Positions 15,547-22,231 of a DNA stretch of 27,537 nt are shown piece after piece. The position numbers and the translations under genes are program-made. This stretch comes from DASQPR01 sp035713725. Lineage in GTDB: Bacteria > Actinomycetota > Actinomycetes > Mycobacteriales > Micromonosporaceae. Position 1 is the stretch's first letter; every line of letters starts with the position of its first letter. The notes beneath the pieces were generated by a model. That model searched no databases. It was not told where the DNA came from and saw only the letters and a list, made by a program, of their open reading frames with translations. The stretch is from the NCBI GenBank assembly GCA_035713725.1, contig DASTMZ010000215.1:1-27537 (forward strand). Direction: 5' to 3'.

Positions 15547-15574
15547 TGTCGTCAACAGAGGCGGTTTGACGACA
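15547..15574. promoter_or_regulatory. Perfect 9-bp inverted repeat upstream of the epimerase-sigma pair
   Basis: TGTCGTCAA at 15547-15555 and TTGACGACA at 15566-15574 are exact inverse copies with a ten-base spacer, about 110 bases before the epimerase ATG. The symmetry is that of a dimeric repressor operator. I could not match it to a clear ECF41 promoter (TGTCACA and CGTC elements at usual spacing). Confidence 0.6.
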
Positions 15575-15684
15575 TGAGCGTGACAAGATCGGGAAATCTC
15601 GGCGCGCCGGCCGTGCGGCGTGACCCTGGCCACACGGCGGCCAGCGCGATGTCACTCGTGGCGGCGCCATCCGGTCTACCGGTC

Positions 15685-16602
15685 ATGACTGATCAACGAA
15701 CTGTCCTCCTCGCCGGGGCGAGCGGCGTGTTCGGCCGCCGGATCGCCGCTACGTTGTCCGACGCCGGATATACCGTGCTGGGCCTCGGACGGGGCGAACA
15801 CAACGAGATCCGCGCTGACCTCAACGACCGCGATCAGGTCATGCGTGCGGTCCGCGGCCGGCAGGCGGACATCGTCGTCCACGCCGCCACCGCCCTCGCC
15901 AAACCACCCATGCGGAACAAGGACATGACCGGTACGGATCTCTTGCGTACCACCGGCATGCACAACTTGGTCGACGCGGCGCACGAGGTCGGCGCGAAGA
16001 AGATGATCGCCGAGTCGATGGCGTTCGGATACGGCTTCCGCGACTTCGGATCGACGCCGGTCACCGAAGACACGCCGTTCGCGCCGCGCCAAACGGATCC
16101 AGCGCTCGAGGAGCACGTCGCTGCGATGCGCGTGAAGGAGCAGCTGACGTTCGGGACGCCCGGCATTGACGGTGTCGCGCTTCGCTTCGGCCTGTTCTAC
16201 GGACCGGACGCGACCGAGTACGTCGTCACCATGCTGCGCAAGCGCATGCTGCCGGCGATCACGAGTGGGCATCGCGTACTGCCGTGGGTGCACCTCGACG
16301 ACGCGGCGGCTGCCATCCTCGCAGCGATCGAACGGGGGCGCCCGGGGACCGCGTACAACATCGCGGACGACACACCGATGAGCTTCGCCAACCACACCCG
16401 TGCGGTCGCGGCGCAGTTCCACACGCCGAAGCCACTGTCGGTGCCGGCCGCGATCATGCCGATGAGCTACCTGCGCGCATTCCTGAAGACGAATCTCACG
16501 CTCAGCAACGAGCGCGCCGCGTCCGAACTCGGCTGGCGGCCGCGTTATCCGTCGGCGGTGGACGGACTCGCCGCGCTGGCCCGCGAGGCTGTGCCAGGCT
16601 GA
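15685..16602 (+). CDS. NAD(P)-dependent epimerase/dehydratase-like (extended/atypical SDR)
   Basis: A 305-residue protein with the nucleotide-binding motif GASGVFG at residues 11-17, DIVVHAATALAK, AESMAFGYGF, the extended-SDR segment LRFGLFYGPDATEYV, LPWVHLDDAAAAILAAIE, TAYNIADD and NERAASELGWRPRYPS. The expected YxxxK catalytic pair is replaced by AxxxK (AMRVKEQ), so it may bind nucleotide without classical SDR chemistry, as in atypical SDRs. The next gene, an ECF41 sigma factor, follows after four bases. ECF41 sigma factors are usually paired with a carboxymuconolactone decarboxylase, oxidoreductase or epimerase, so this is its likely partner. The start is uncertain: ATG 15574 would add 37 low-complexity residues; ATG 15685 fits the fold. 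Confidence 0.88.
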   Translation: MTDQRTVLLAGASGVFGRRIAATLSDAGYTVLGLGRGEHNEIRADLNDRDQVMRAVRGRQADIVVHAATALAKPPMRNKDMTGTDLLRTTGMHNLVDAAHEVGAKKMIAESMAFGYGFRDFGSTPVTEDTPFAPRQTDPALEEHVAAMRVKEQLTFGTPGIDGVALRFGLFYGPDATEYVVTMLRKRMLPAITSGHRVLPWVHLDDAAAAILAAIERGRPGTAYNIADDTPMSFANHTRAVAAQFHTPKPLSVPAAIMPMSYLRAFLKTNLTLSNERAASELGWRPRYPSAVDGLAALAREAVPG

Positions 16603-16606
16603 GGAG

Positions 16607-17464
16607 ATGTCGACCGATGTGTTCACCGACCATCGACCGCTGCTGTTCTCGGTTGCCTATCGGCTGACCGGAAGCGTCGCGGACGCCGAAGACGTCGTGC
16701 AGGAGGCCTGGCTCCGCTGGGCGCGAACCGATGCGGACCAGGTGCGCGCGCCGAAGGCGTATCTCGTGAAGACGGTGACAAACCTGGCGCTCAACGAGTT
16801 GCAGTCAGCCCGGGCCCGTCGCGAGACGTACGTCGGGCCATGGCTGCCCGAACCGTTGCTGACGAGTCCGGACGCGACGGAGGAGGTCGAGATGGCCGAC
16901 TCGGTGTCGTTGGCGATGCTCGTCGTGTTGGAGAGCTTGTCGCCGCTGGAGCGGGCGGTCTTCGTGCTCGGTGAGGTCTTCGGCTACCGGCAGCAGGAGA
17001 TCGCCGAGCTGATCGACCGGGATCCCGCGGCGGTACGCCAACTCGCGCACCGCGCGCGCGAACACGTTCAGGCGCGACGACCGCGATACCCGACGGATCC
17101 GGCGACCCAAGCCGATGTGGTGGCACGGTTCCGCGATGCGGCGGCGGGCGGCGATATGGCCGCGATGATGGAGTTGCTGGCACCCGACGTGACGATGTGG
17201 TCGGACGGCGGCGGCAAGGTGACCGCGGCACGCCGGCCGGTGGTCGGCGCGGACAACGTGGTGCGCTGGCTCTTCGGCGTGATGGCCAAGCCGCAGTCCC
17301 AGAACGTGACGATGACCGTGGCCACGATCAACGGCGAGGCCGCTCTGCTCGCGACGGAAGGCGACGCGGTGATCGGCGCGATCATGGTCGAGGTAAACGG
17401 TGCGCACGTCGTCGGGCTCCGGCTGATGCTCAACCCCGACAAGCTGCGCGGGCTGACGCGTTGA
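16607..17464 (+). CDS. ECF41-type RNA polymerase sigma factor with SnoaL-like C-terminal domain
   Basis: A 285-residue extracytoplasmic-function sigma factor of the SigJ/ECF41 type. Region sigma-2 spans about residues 8-70 (HRPLLFSVAYRLTGSVADAE, DVVQEAWLRW), the linker carries the ECF41 motif WLPEP (79-83), and sigma-4 lies at about 108-155 (LSPLERAVFVLGEVFGY, IDRDPAAVRQLAHRARE). The SnoaL/NTF2-like extension follows with DGGGK (200-204) and NPDKL (276-280), both ECF41 hallmarks. In this family the extension modulates sigma activity and replaces a dedicated anti-sigma factor. No anti-sigma gene is present. GAGGAG directly abuts ATG 16607, too close for normal use, so GTG 16619 is possible. 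It is cotranscribed with the preceding epimerase, its likely target. Confidence 0.94.
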   Translation: MSTDVFTDHRPLLFSVAYRLTGSVADAEDVVQEAWLRWARTDADQVRAPKAYLVKTVTNLALNELQSARARRETYVGPWLPEPLLTSPDATEEVEMADSVSLAMLVVLESLSPLERAVFVLGEVFGYRQQEIAELIDRDPAAVRQLAHRAREHVQARRPRYPTDPATQADVVARFRDAAAGGDMAAMMELLAPDVTMWSDGGGKVTAARRPVVGADNVVRWLFGVMAKPQSQNVTMTVATINGEAALLATEGDAVIGAIMVEVNGAHVVGLRLMLNPDKLRGLTR

Positions 17465-17508
17465 CGCTTCGGCGTGAGCGTTGGTGCTCGGCGTGCCGAT
17501 GCGGCCGG

Positions 17509-18378
17509 CTACTCGGCGGCCTCCGTCGCGGTCTGGTCGGCCGCCTCGGTGGCCGGATGTACGGCAACCAGGCCGAGCTTCAGCCGCCGCATACACATCT
17601 CGTGCAGTTCGTCGTAGGCGGCTTGACCGATCAGCGCAACGAGTTCGGGGCCGTATTCCTCGACCATCGGCTTCGATCCGACATGCGCCTCCGGCGACGA
17701 CGTACACCACCAGTGCAGGTCGTGACCGCCCTCGCCCCACCCGCGCCGGTCGAACTCGCCCAGCACGGTCAGCAAGACCTTCGTGCCGTCGGGTCGCGTG
17801 ACCCACTCCTGTTCGCGACGCACCGGTAACTGCCAGCAGACATCCGGCTTGTATTCCAACGGGTGTACGCCGTCGCGCAGTGCCTGACCGTGCAGCGCGC
17901 ACCCACCGCCGCCCGGGAAGTCCGCGTCGTTCAGGAAGACGCACGGACCGTCCGGCCGGATCGCGGTGCGCAGTGCCGGCGCCGTACCGTCGATCGTGTC
18001 CGTCTCGGTGTAGTTCTTGAAGCCACGCCGGAAGTGCTGCCACGTCTCCGGGGTCAGTCGCCGGGCCGCCGCGCGCACCCGTTTCTGGTCGTCCTCGTCG
18101 GTGAAGAACGCGCCGTGCGAGCAGCATCCGTCGCCGGACCGGCCGGCCACGATGCCATGACAGCCGGCCGCGAAGATGCACGTCCATCGGGACAGCAGCC
18201 AGGTGACATCGGCACGGATCACGTGCTCCGCATCGGCCGGATCGCCGAACTCGACGTACTCCCGCGGAAAGTCGAGCGGCACCTCGCGATCACGCGGGTT
18301 GTCGTCGACGTCCACGATCGCCGCAACCGTGTCGTACGACCGAGAGCGCTTGCGTCGGCCGGAGCCCGTTGTACCCAT
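17509..18378 (-). CDS. Conserved Cys-rich protein, Rv0495c-like (YkgJ/DUF3109-like metal-binding pattern)
   Basis: A 289-residue cytosolic protein. Its place beside ppx matches Rv0495c of M. tuberculosis (recalled synteny). Nine cysteines occur at 67, 73, 85, 86, 146, 160, 181, 225 and 262. The blocks CIFAAGCHG, GDGCCSHGAFF, GPCVFLNDADFPGGGGC-ALHG and LEYKPDVCW follow the pattern of the CxxCxxCC/YkgJ and DUF3109 families, thought to bind zinc or iron. Arg/Lys-rich residues begin the protein and an Ala/Thr-rich tail ends it. ATG 18378 is favoured since TACGCT is six bases upstream; the frame runs to 18408. It diverges from ppx across 63 bases. The biochemical role is unknown; a metal or redox function is inference. 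Confidence 0.87.
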   Translation of the reverse strand: MGTTGSGRRKRSRSYDTVAAIVDVDDNPRDREVPLDFPREYVEFGDPADAEHVIRADVTWLLSRWTCIFAAGCHGIVAGRSGDGCCSHGAFFTDEDDQKRVRAAARRLTPETWQHFRRGFKNYTETDTIDGTAPALRTAIRPDGPCVFLNDADFPGGGGCALHGQALRDGVHPLEYKPDVCWQLPVRREQEWVTRPDGTKVLLTVLGEFDRRGWGEGGHDLHWWCTSSPEAHVGSKPMVEEYGPELVALIGQAAYDELHEMCMRRLKLGLVAVHPATEAADQTATEAAE

Positions 18379-18384
18379 CTGGCA

Positions 18385-18390
18385 AGCGTA
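18385..18390 (-). promoter_or_regulatory. -10 hexamer TACGCT for the Rv0495c-like gene
   Basis: TACGCT on the minus strand is six bases before ATG 18378, with no ribosome site. Leaderless transcription is the likely reading. Confidence 0.5.
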
Positions 18391-18428
18391 CGGCGCGCCA
18401 CCTGTCACCGATGCACACCTCGGCTAGA

Positions 18429-18434
18429 TACGGT
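18429..18434 (+). promoter_or_regulatory. -10 hexamer TACGGT for ppx
   Basis: TACGGT is followed by seven bases and ATG 18442. TAGATA at 18425-18430 overlaps it and is an alternative -10 with a short leader. No Shine-Dalgarno sequence is visible. Confidence 0.5.
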
Positions 18435-18441
18435 ATGTGTC

Positions 18442-19368
18442 ATGCGCCTGGCCGTTCTCGACGTCGGCTCGAACACCGTGCATCTTCTCGTCGTCGACGC
18501 GCACCTCGGTGCGCACCCGTGGCCGGCGCATTCGGTCAAGGCCGTGCTGCGGCTTGCCGAACAGATCGGCAAGGACGGCCGGCTGTCCAAGGCTGGTGCC
18601 GATGCGTTGGTCGCGTCGGTCGGGCAGGCGCGGGATGCCGCCGTCGAGTTCGATACCGAGGATCTGCTGGCGTTCGCCACCTCTGCCGTACGGGACGCGC
18701 GCAACTCCGCCGACGTACTCGCCCGCGTTCGCAAGGAGACCGGTGTCGAGCTTCGCGTGCTGTCGGGCGAGGGCGAGGCGCGCATGACGTTCCTCGCCGT
18801 ACGCCGCTGGTACGGCTGGTCGGCGGGCAACCTGTTGGTGCTCGACATCGGCGGCGGCTCACTGGAGATCGGTCACGGCATCGACGAGGAGCCGACTGTC
18901 GCACTGTCACTGCCACTGGGCGCCGGACGGCTGACCCGGGAGTTCTTGACCAGCGATCCGCCGCGGGCCAAGGAGATCGACGCGATTTACGAACACGCCG
19001 AGAACGTGATCGACAATGCCCTGAAGACATCCGACGTATCCGGCTGGGACCGGGCCATCGCGACATCGAAGACGTTCCGAACGTTGGCGCGACTGGCCGG
19101 CGCCGCGCCGTCGGCCGCCGGACCTCGCGCGATCCGGCACCTCACCCGTACCGGTCTGCACCAGCTTTTGGCATTCATCCGGCACATCCCGAGCAACGCG
19201 CTCGCGGAGATGGACGGCGTCGACTCGCGTCGCGCCGGACAACTACTGGCCGGTGGCATCGTCGCCGAGGTCGCCATGAACCGGTTTGACCTTGACGAAC
19301 TGCAGATCTGTCCGTGGGCGTTGCGGGAAGGCGTGATCTTGCGGCGGTTGGACGTCCTGGAGAGCTAG
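18442..19368 (+). CDS. ppx: Ppx/GppA family exopolyphosphatase
   Basis: A 308-residue member of the ASKHA phosphotransferase superfamily that removes terminal phosphate from polyphosphate or hydrolyses pppGpp. Its first phosphate loop is LDVGSNTVHLLVVDA (residues 5-19), the middle has FATSAVRDARNSADVL and LSGEGEARMTFLAVRRW, and the second nucleotide/phosphate loop is LVLDIGGGSLEIG. The length matches the short actinobacterial Ppx type (Rv0496-like), which lacks the C-terminal HD-like domain of E. coli Ppx. ATG 18442 directly begins the conserved domain. Its place close to phoU and senX3-regX3 fits phosphate-reserve metabolism. Whether polyphosphate or pppGpp is preferred cannot be read from sequence. 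Confidence 0.95.
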   Translation: MRLAVLDVGSNTVHLLVVDAHLGAHPWPAHSVKAVLRLAEQIGKDGRLSKAGADALVASVGQARDAAVEFDTEDLLAFATSAVRDARNSADVLARVRKETGVELRVLSGEGEARMTFLAVRRWYGWSAGNLLVLDIGGGSLEIGHGIDEEPTVALSLPLGAGRLTREFLTSDPPRAKEIDAIYEHAENVIDNALKTSDVSGWDRAIATSKTFRTLARLAGAAPSAAGPRAIRHLTRTGLHQLLAFIRHIPSNALAEMDGVDSRRAGQLLAGGIVAEVAMNRFDLDELQICPWALREGVILRRLDVLES

Positions 19369-19382
19369 TGGTTGCGGTTTAG

Positions 19383-19447
19383 GGCCGGCCACCTTGCCCA
19401 CCTCGACGGCAAAGCATTTAGGTCGTGGTCGGCAAGGTGGCCCGGCC
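19383..19447. repeat. Long intergenic hairpin downstream of ppx
   Basis: GGCCGGCCACCTTGCC (19383-19398) pairs with GGCAAGGTGGCCCGGCC (19431-19447) with one bulged C. Inside, ACCTCGAC (19400-19407) pairs with GTCGTGGT (about 19421-19428) with one mismatch. The whole is a 65-base imperfect hairpin with a loop of about 13 bases. It could terminate ppx, but there is no T-run. Its ACCTTGC/GCAAGGT core is shared with the hairpin at 7596-7661. Confidence 0.8.
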
Positions 19448-19570
19448 GAACACACCGCCGAGCGCAGGCGCCGTCGAGAGGTGGCGGGCTATACGGGTGT
19501 ACGTGGTACCGAGGGCATTTACGTGTGGGCGCGACGGGGCCGACCACGGCTGAGGCGTGACCGGGGCGGA

Positions 19571-19576
19571 TAAGGT
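19571..19576 (+). promoter_or_regulatory. -10 hexamer TAAGGT for the sugar-phosphate isomerase gene
   Basis: TAAGGT is seven bases before GTG 19584 and supports that start over GTG 19557. Confidence 0.45.
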
Positions 19577-19583
19577 CGGTGGC

Positions 19584-20372
19584 GTGATACCGGTGCTGCT
19601 GTCGACGTCGTCGGTGTTCCCGGAACCGACCGCGGCGGGCTTCGAGATGGCCGCGACGCTCGGGTATGACGGCGTCGAGGTGATGGTCTGGACGGACGCC
19701 GTCAGCCAGGACATCTCCGCGCTCCGCGGGCTGTCCGAGCACTACCGGATGCCGATCGGCTCGGTACATTCGCCGTGCCTGCTCGTCACCCAGCGCGTGT
19801 GGAGCCCCGATCCATGGGAGCGTCTGCGCCGGTCGGCGGAGCTCGCCGAACAGGTCGGTGCGCCGATCGTCGTGGTGCACCCGCCCTTTACCTGGCAACG
19901 CGACTACGCTCGCCGGTTCGCCGAGGGTCTCGAAGAGCTGTCGATGGCGTACGGGTCGGTCCACTTCGCCGTGGAGAACATGTTCCCGGTACGGATGGCG
20001 GGCCGGCTGTTCGTGCCGTACGCGCCCGGCTTCGACCCGACCGACGTCGGCTACGCCGCCTACACGCTCGACCTGTCGCATTGCGCGGCATCGCGGCGGG
20101 AGGCGTTCGAGATGGCCGACAAGATGGGCAAACAGCTTGTCCACGTGCACCTCGGCGACGGCACCGGCGAGCCGCGCGACGAACACCTGGTGCCCGGCCG
20201 CGGCAACCAACCGTGCGGGCCGCTCCTGAAGTCGTTGCACCAGCGCGGGTTCTCCGGCGCGGTAGCCGTCGAGGTCACTACACGGCGAGCGTTGAGCCGC
20301 GCCGACCGTCAGGCCGATCTTGCCGAATCGCTCCGCTTCGCCCGCGCGCACCTGTCGACCGTCGACGTCTGA
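19584..20372 (+). CDS. Sugar phosphate isomerase/epimerase family (TIM barrel, Rv0498-like)
   Basis: A 262-residue xylose-isomerase-like TIM barrel of the AP endonuclease 2 superfamily. Likely metal and catalytic residues are in GSVHSPCLL, IVVVHPPF, FAVENMFP, YTLDLSHC, LVHVHLGDG and GAVAVEV, with the conserved loop DEHLVPGRGNQP. The order of these blocks is close to Rv0498 of M. tuberculosis, as I recall it, and the gene follows ppx there too. The substrate is unknown. Two GTG starts are possible: 19584 has TAAGGT seven bases upstream, while 19557 would add nine residues. The downstream region converges on the CGNR gene within 43 bases. Confidence 0.92.
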   Translation: MIPVLLSTSSVFPEPTAAGFEMAATLGYDGVEVMVWTDAVSQDISALRGLSEHYRMPIGSVHSPCLLVTQRVWSPDPWERLRRSAELAEQVGAPIVVVHPPFTWQRDYARRFAEGLEELSMAYGSVHFAVENMFPVRMAGRLFVPYAPGFDPTDVGYAAYTLDLSHCAASRREAFEMADKMGKQLVHVHLGDGTGEPRDEHLVPGRGNQPCGPLLKSLHQRGFSGAVAVEVTTRRALSRADRQADLAESLRFARAHLSTVDV

Positions 20373-20415
20373 CGCCGTTCGAACCGCGGCGCCCCAAACG
20401 CGGCGTACCCCGGCT

Positions 20416-20982
20416 TTAATTAGCCAACGCGGCCATCTCGGCGCCGACCACCGCAACCTCGTCTCCGGCCGCGCGCTTCCGCGCCCGATGCGCGGCGACG
20501 TGCGACCGCGTCGCACACCGCTCCGAGCAGAACCGCCGGCAGCAGTTCGACGAGGTGTCGAGATAGACGTTGCCGCACCGATCGTCGGCGCAGACACCGA
20601 ACCGCTCGCTGCCGTATTCACACAGCCACACGGCCAGGCCCCAGATTGCGCCGGCGAGGAACTCGGCACTGGCCATCGCGCCCCGACCGGTCACGTGCAT
20701 GTGCCAGTCGCTCGTGTCGTGACCGGAAATGCGCGGCTGCACCGGATGCGTCTCGAGGAGCGCATTGATGGCGGTCACCGCCTCGACGTCGTGCTTCGCG
20801 GTGCCCATCTCGAACACCTCGCGCAGCCGGGTCTGCACGCGGCGATATGCGATCAGGTCGCGTTCGGCCGGCTCCGCACTGTCCCAACCGGCCAGCGCGT
20901 GAATCGCCCGCAGGTCGGTCACGCTGGCCAGCTGGCTGTTGACGAGAGCGACCGCTCGTTGGGCGTACGCGTCGAAGTTCAC
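20416..20982 (-). CDS. CGNR-type zinc finger protein (ABATE-like N-terminal domain)
   Basis: A 188-residue putative transcriptional regulator. The N-terminal ABATE-like domain starts VNFDAYAQRAVALVN and would bind a small ligand. The C-terminal finger is FGVCADDRCGNVYLDTSSNC, then CRRFCSERCATRSHVAAHRA, and ends in a basic stretch RARKRAAG that may touch DNA. In most family members the second pair of ligands sits in the signature CGNR; here it reads CATR, so the name-giving motif is altered although the cysteines remain. I favour GTG 20982 because TACCTT lies six bases upstream and family members begin close to the VNFD segment. ATG 21033 would add 17 residues. It diverges from proline dehydrogenase, a possible target. 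Confidence 0.85.
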   Translation of the reverse strand: MNFDAYAQRAVALVNSQLASVTDLRAIHALAGWDSAEPAERDLIAYRRVQTRLREVFEMGTAKHDVEAVTAINALLETHPVQPRISGHDTSDWHMHVTGRGAMASAEFLAGAIWGLAVWLCEYGSERFGVCADDRCGNVYLDTSSNCCRRFCSERCATRSHVAAHRARKRAAGDEVAVVGAEMAALAN

Positions 20983-20988
20983 CCGTCC

Positions 20989-20994
20989 AAGGTA
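20989..20994 (-). promoter_or_regulatory. -10 hexamer TACCTT for the CGNR gene
   Basis: TACCTT on the minus strand is six bases before GTG 20982. It decides the start in favour of the shorter protein and implies a leaderless message. Confidence 0.5.
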
Positions 20995-21077
20995 GTCGGT
21001 AACGGCGGCGTGCGCCGCCTCGTGCCGCGCCATGACACGCGTGTGACACCGGACCGGCAGAATCCAGCCCCTGGCGT

Positions 21078-21083
21078 TACCCT
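21078..21083 (+). promoter_or_regulatory. -10 hexamer TACCCT for proline dehydrogenase
   Basis: TACCCT is six bases before ATG 21090 and no ribosome site intervenes. The promoter lies about 84 bases from that of the divergent CGNR gene. Confidence 0.55.
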
Positions 21084-21089
21084 CGGCAC

Positions 21090-22010
21090 ATGCTCCGTTC
21101 GGTCATCCTCGCCGCGGCCCGTTCGGCGCGCGTGTCGCGTCTCGTCGAAACGGCGCCGATCAGCCGGGAGGTGGTGCGCAGGTTCGTTGCGGGGCAGCGG
21201 ACGGGCGACGCGCTGCGGGTGACGAAGGAGTTGGTCGGCGACGGGCTGAGGGTGACCCTCGACTATCTCGGCGAGGACACGCTCACCGCGGATCAGGCGG
21301 AACGCACCCGCGACGAATACGTCAAGCTGCTCGGTGAGTTGACCGACGCGGGGCTGTCCGGCGCGGCCGAGGTCAGCGTGAAGCTCAGCGCGCTTGGTCA
21401 GAAATTCGACGAGAAGCTCGCCGAGGCGAACGCGCGCGCGATCTGTGCCGCCGCTACGTCCGCGGGGACCACCGTGACGCTCGACATGGAGGATCACGCC
21501 GCGACCGACTCGACCCTCGACCTGCTGGGCCGGTTGCGAACCGACTTTCCATCGACGGGTGCCGTCGTCCAGGCGTACCTGCGCCGGACCGAGGCGGACT
21601 GCCGCGAGCTTGCTCAGGAAGGTCAACGCGTCCGGCTGTGCAAGGGTGCGTACAAGGAGCCGGAGTCGGTGGCGTACCAGTCGAAGCTCGATGTCGACAA
21701 GTCCTACGTACGGTGCATGAACGTCCTCATGTCCGGACCCGGGTACCCGATGCTCGCCACCCATGATCCACGGCTGGTCGCCATCGGTGAGGACCGAGCG
21801 AAATGGTTCGATCGGTCGCCCGACGAGTTCGAGTTCCAGATGCTCTACGGGATCCGGCCGGACGAGCAGCGCCGCCTGGCCGCCGAGGGCTACACCATGC
21901 GGGTCTACGTGCCCTACGGCGACCAGTGGTACGGCTACCTGATGCGCCGCCTCGCGGAGCGACCGGCGAACATGGCGTTTTTCCTCCGCGCGCTAGCCGG
22001 CACCAAGTAG
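21090..22010 (+). CDS. Proline dehydrogenase (monofunctional)
   Basis: Oxidises L-proline to pyrroline-5-carboxylate using FAD and feeds electrons to the respiratory chain. The 306-residue protein is a TIM barrel of the monofunctional PutB/PRODH type. Diagnostic segments are EVSVKLSALG, VTLDMEDHAATDSTL, AYLRRTEADC, RVRLCKGAYKEP, PMLATHDPRL, FEFQMLYGIRPDEQ and RVYVPYGDQWYGYLMRRL-AERPAN, the last being the proline-carboxylate binding arginines. Pyrroline-5-carboxylate dehydrogenase, its usual partner, is not in the window. The start fits TACCCT at 21078. The last codons and stop are copied in a tandem repeat just downstream. In the M. tuberculosis order this place is held by proC, as recalled, which also belongs to proline metabolism. 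Confidence 0.97.
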   Translation: MLRSVILAAARSARVSRLVETAPISREVVRRFVAGQRTGDALRVTKELVGDGLRVTLDYLGEDTLTADQAERTRDEYVKLLGELTDAGLSGAAEVSVKLSALGQKFDEKLAEANARAICAAATSAGTTVTLDMEDHAATDSTLDLLGRLRTDFPSTGAVVQAYLRRTEADCRELAQEGQRVRLCKGAYKEPESVAYQSKLDVDKSYVRCMNVLMSGPGYPMLATHDPRLVAIGEDRAKWFDRSPDEFEFQMLYGIRPDEQRRLAAEGYTMRVYVPYGDQWYGYLMRRLAERPANMAFFLRALAGTK

Positions 22011-22073
22011 CGGACCGCCTGCGCCGCGCTGGCACCGAGTAGCGGACCGCCTGCGCCGCGCTGGTACCGAGTA
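21999..22073 (+). repeat. 32-bp tandem repeat (2.3 copies) containing the proline dehydrogenase stop
   Basis: Copy 1 is 21999-22030 and includes the last three codons (Gly-Thr-Lys) and TAG. Copy 2, 22031-22062, differs by one base (AAG to GAG). A third partial copy, 22063-22073, ends GGTACCGAGTA. The duplicated part is not translated. Like 10561-10594 it duplicates a gene end. Confidence 0.92.
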
Positions 22074-22139
22074 ACACGAGAGCGAATTTCGCGTTTCCGA
22101 GATCAAGAATTCGGAACTTTCGCCCAAGTCACACCCGTC

Positions 22140-22173
22140 CCGGTAACGTCCTTGGGTACACCGACGTTATCGG
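22140..22173. promoter_or_regulatory. Inverted repeat upstream of the excisionase-type HTH gene
   Basis: CCGGTAACGTC (22140-22150) and GACGTTATCGG (22163-22173) are inverse copies with one mismatch (a G-U pair in RNA), separated by 12 bases. It lies about 60 bases before the HTH gene and could be an operator or a hairpin in the leader. Confidence 0.55.
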
Positions 22174-22231
22174 CCCACGGGGTGCAGGAACGCTGCCGGG
22201 CGATAGCGCGCACGACAGGGTTGGGGTGGCC

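Noticed and set aside
15574..15684. Earlier ATG (15574) for the epimerase
   Set aside because: It adds 37 low-complexity residues before the nucleotide-binding fold and overlaps the palindrome; possible but not preferred.
20377..20384. GTTCGAAC, T-loop-like sequence suggesting a tRNA
   Set aside because: No acceptor, anticodon or D arm could be built around it; it is a chance palindrome after the isomerase gene.
20320..21222. 300-codon plus-strand frame over the CGNR gene
   Set aside because: Antisense shadow of the CGNR gene and the start of proline dehydrogenase; Arg/His-rich without domain features.
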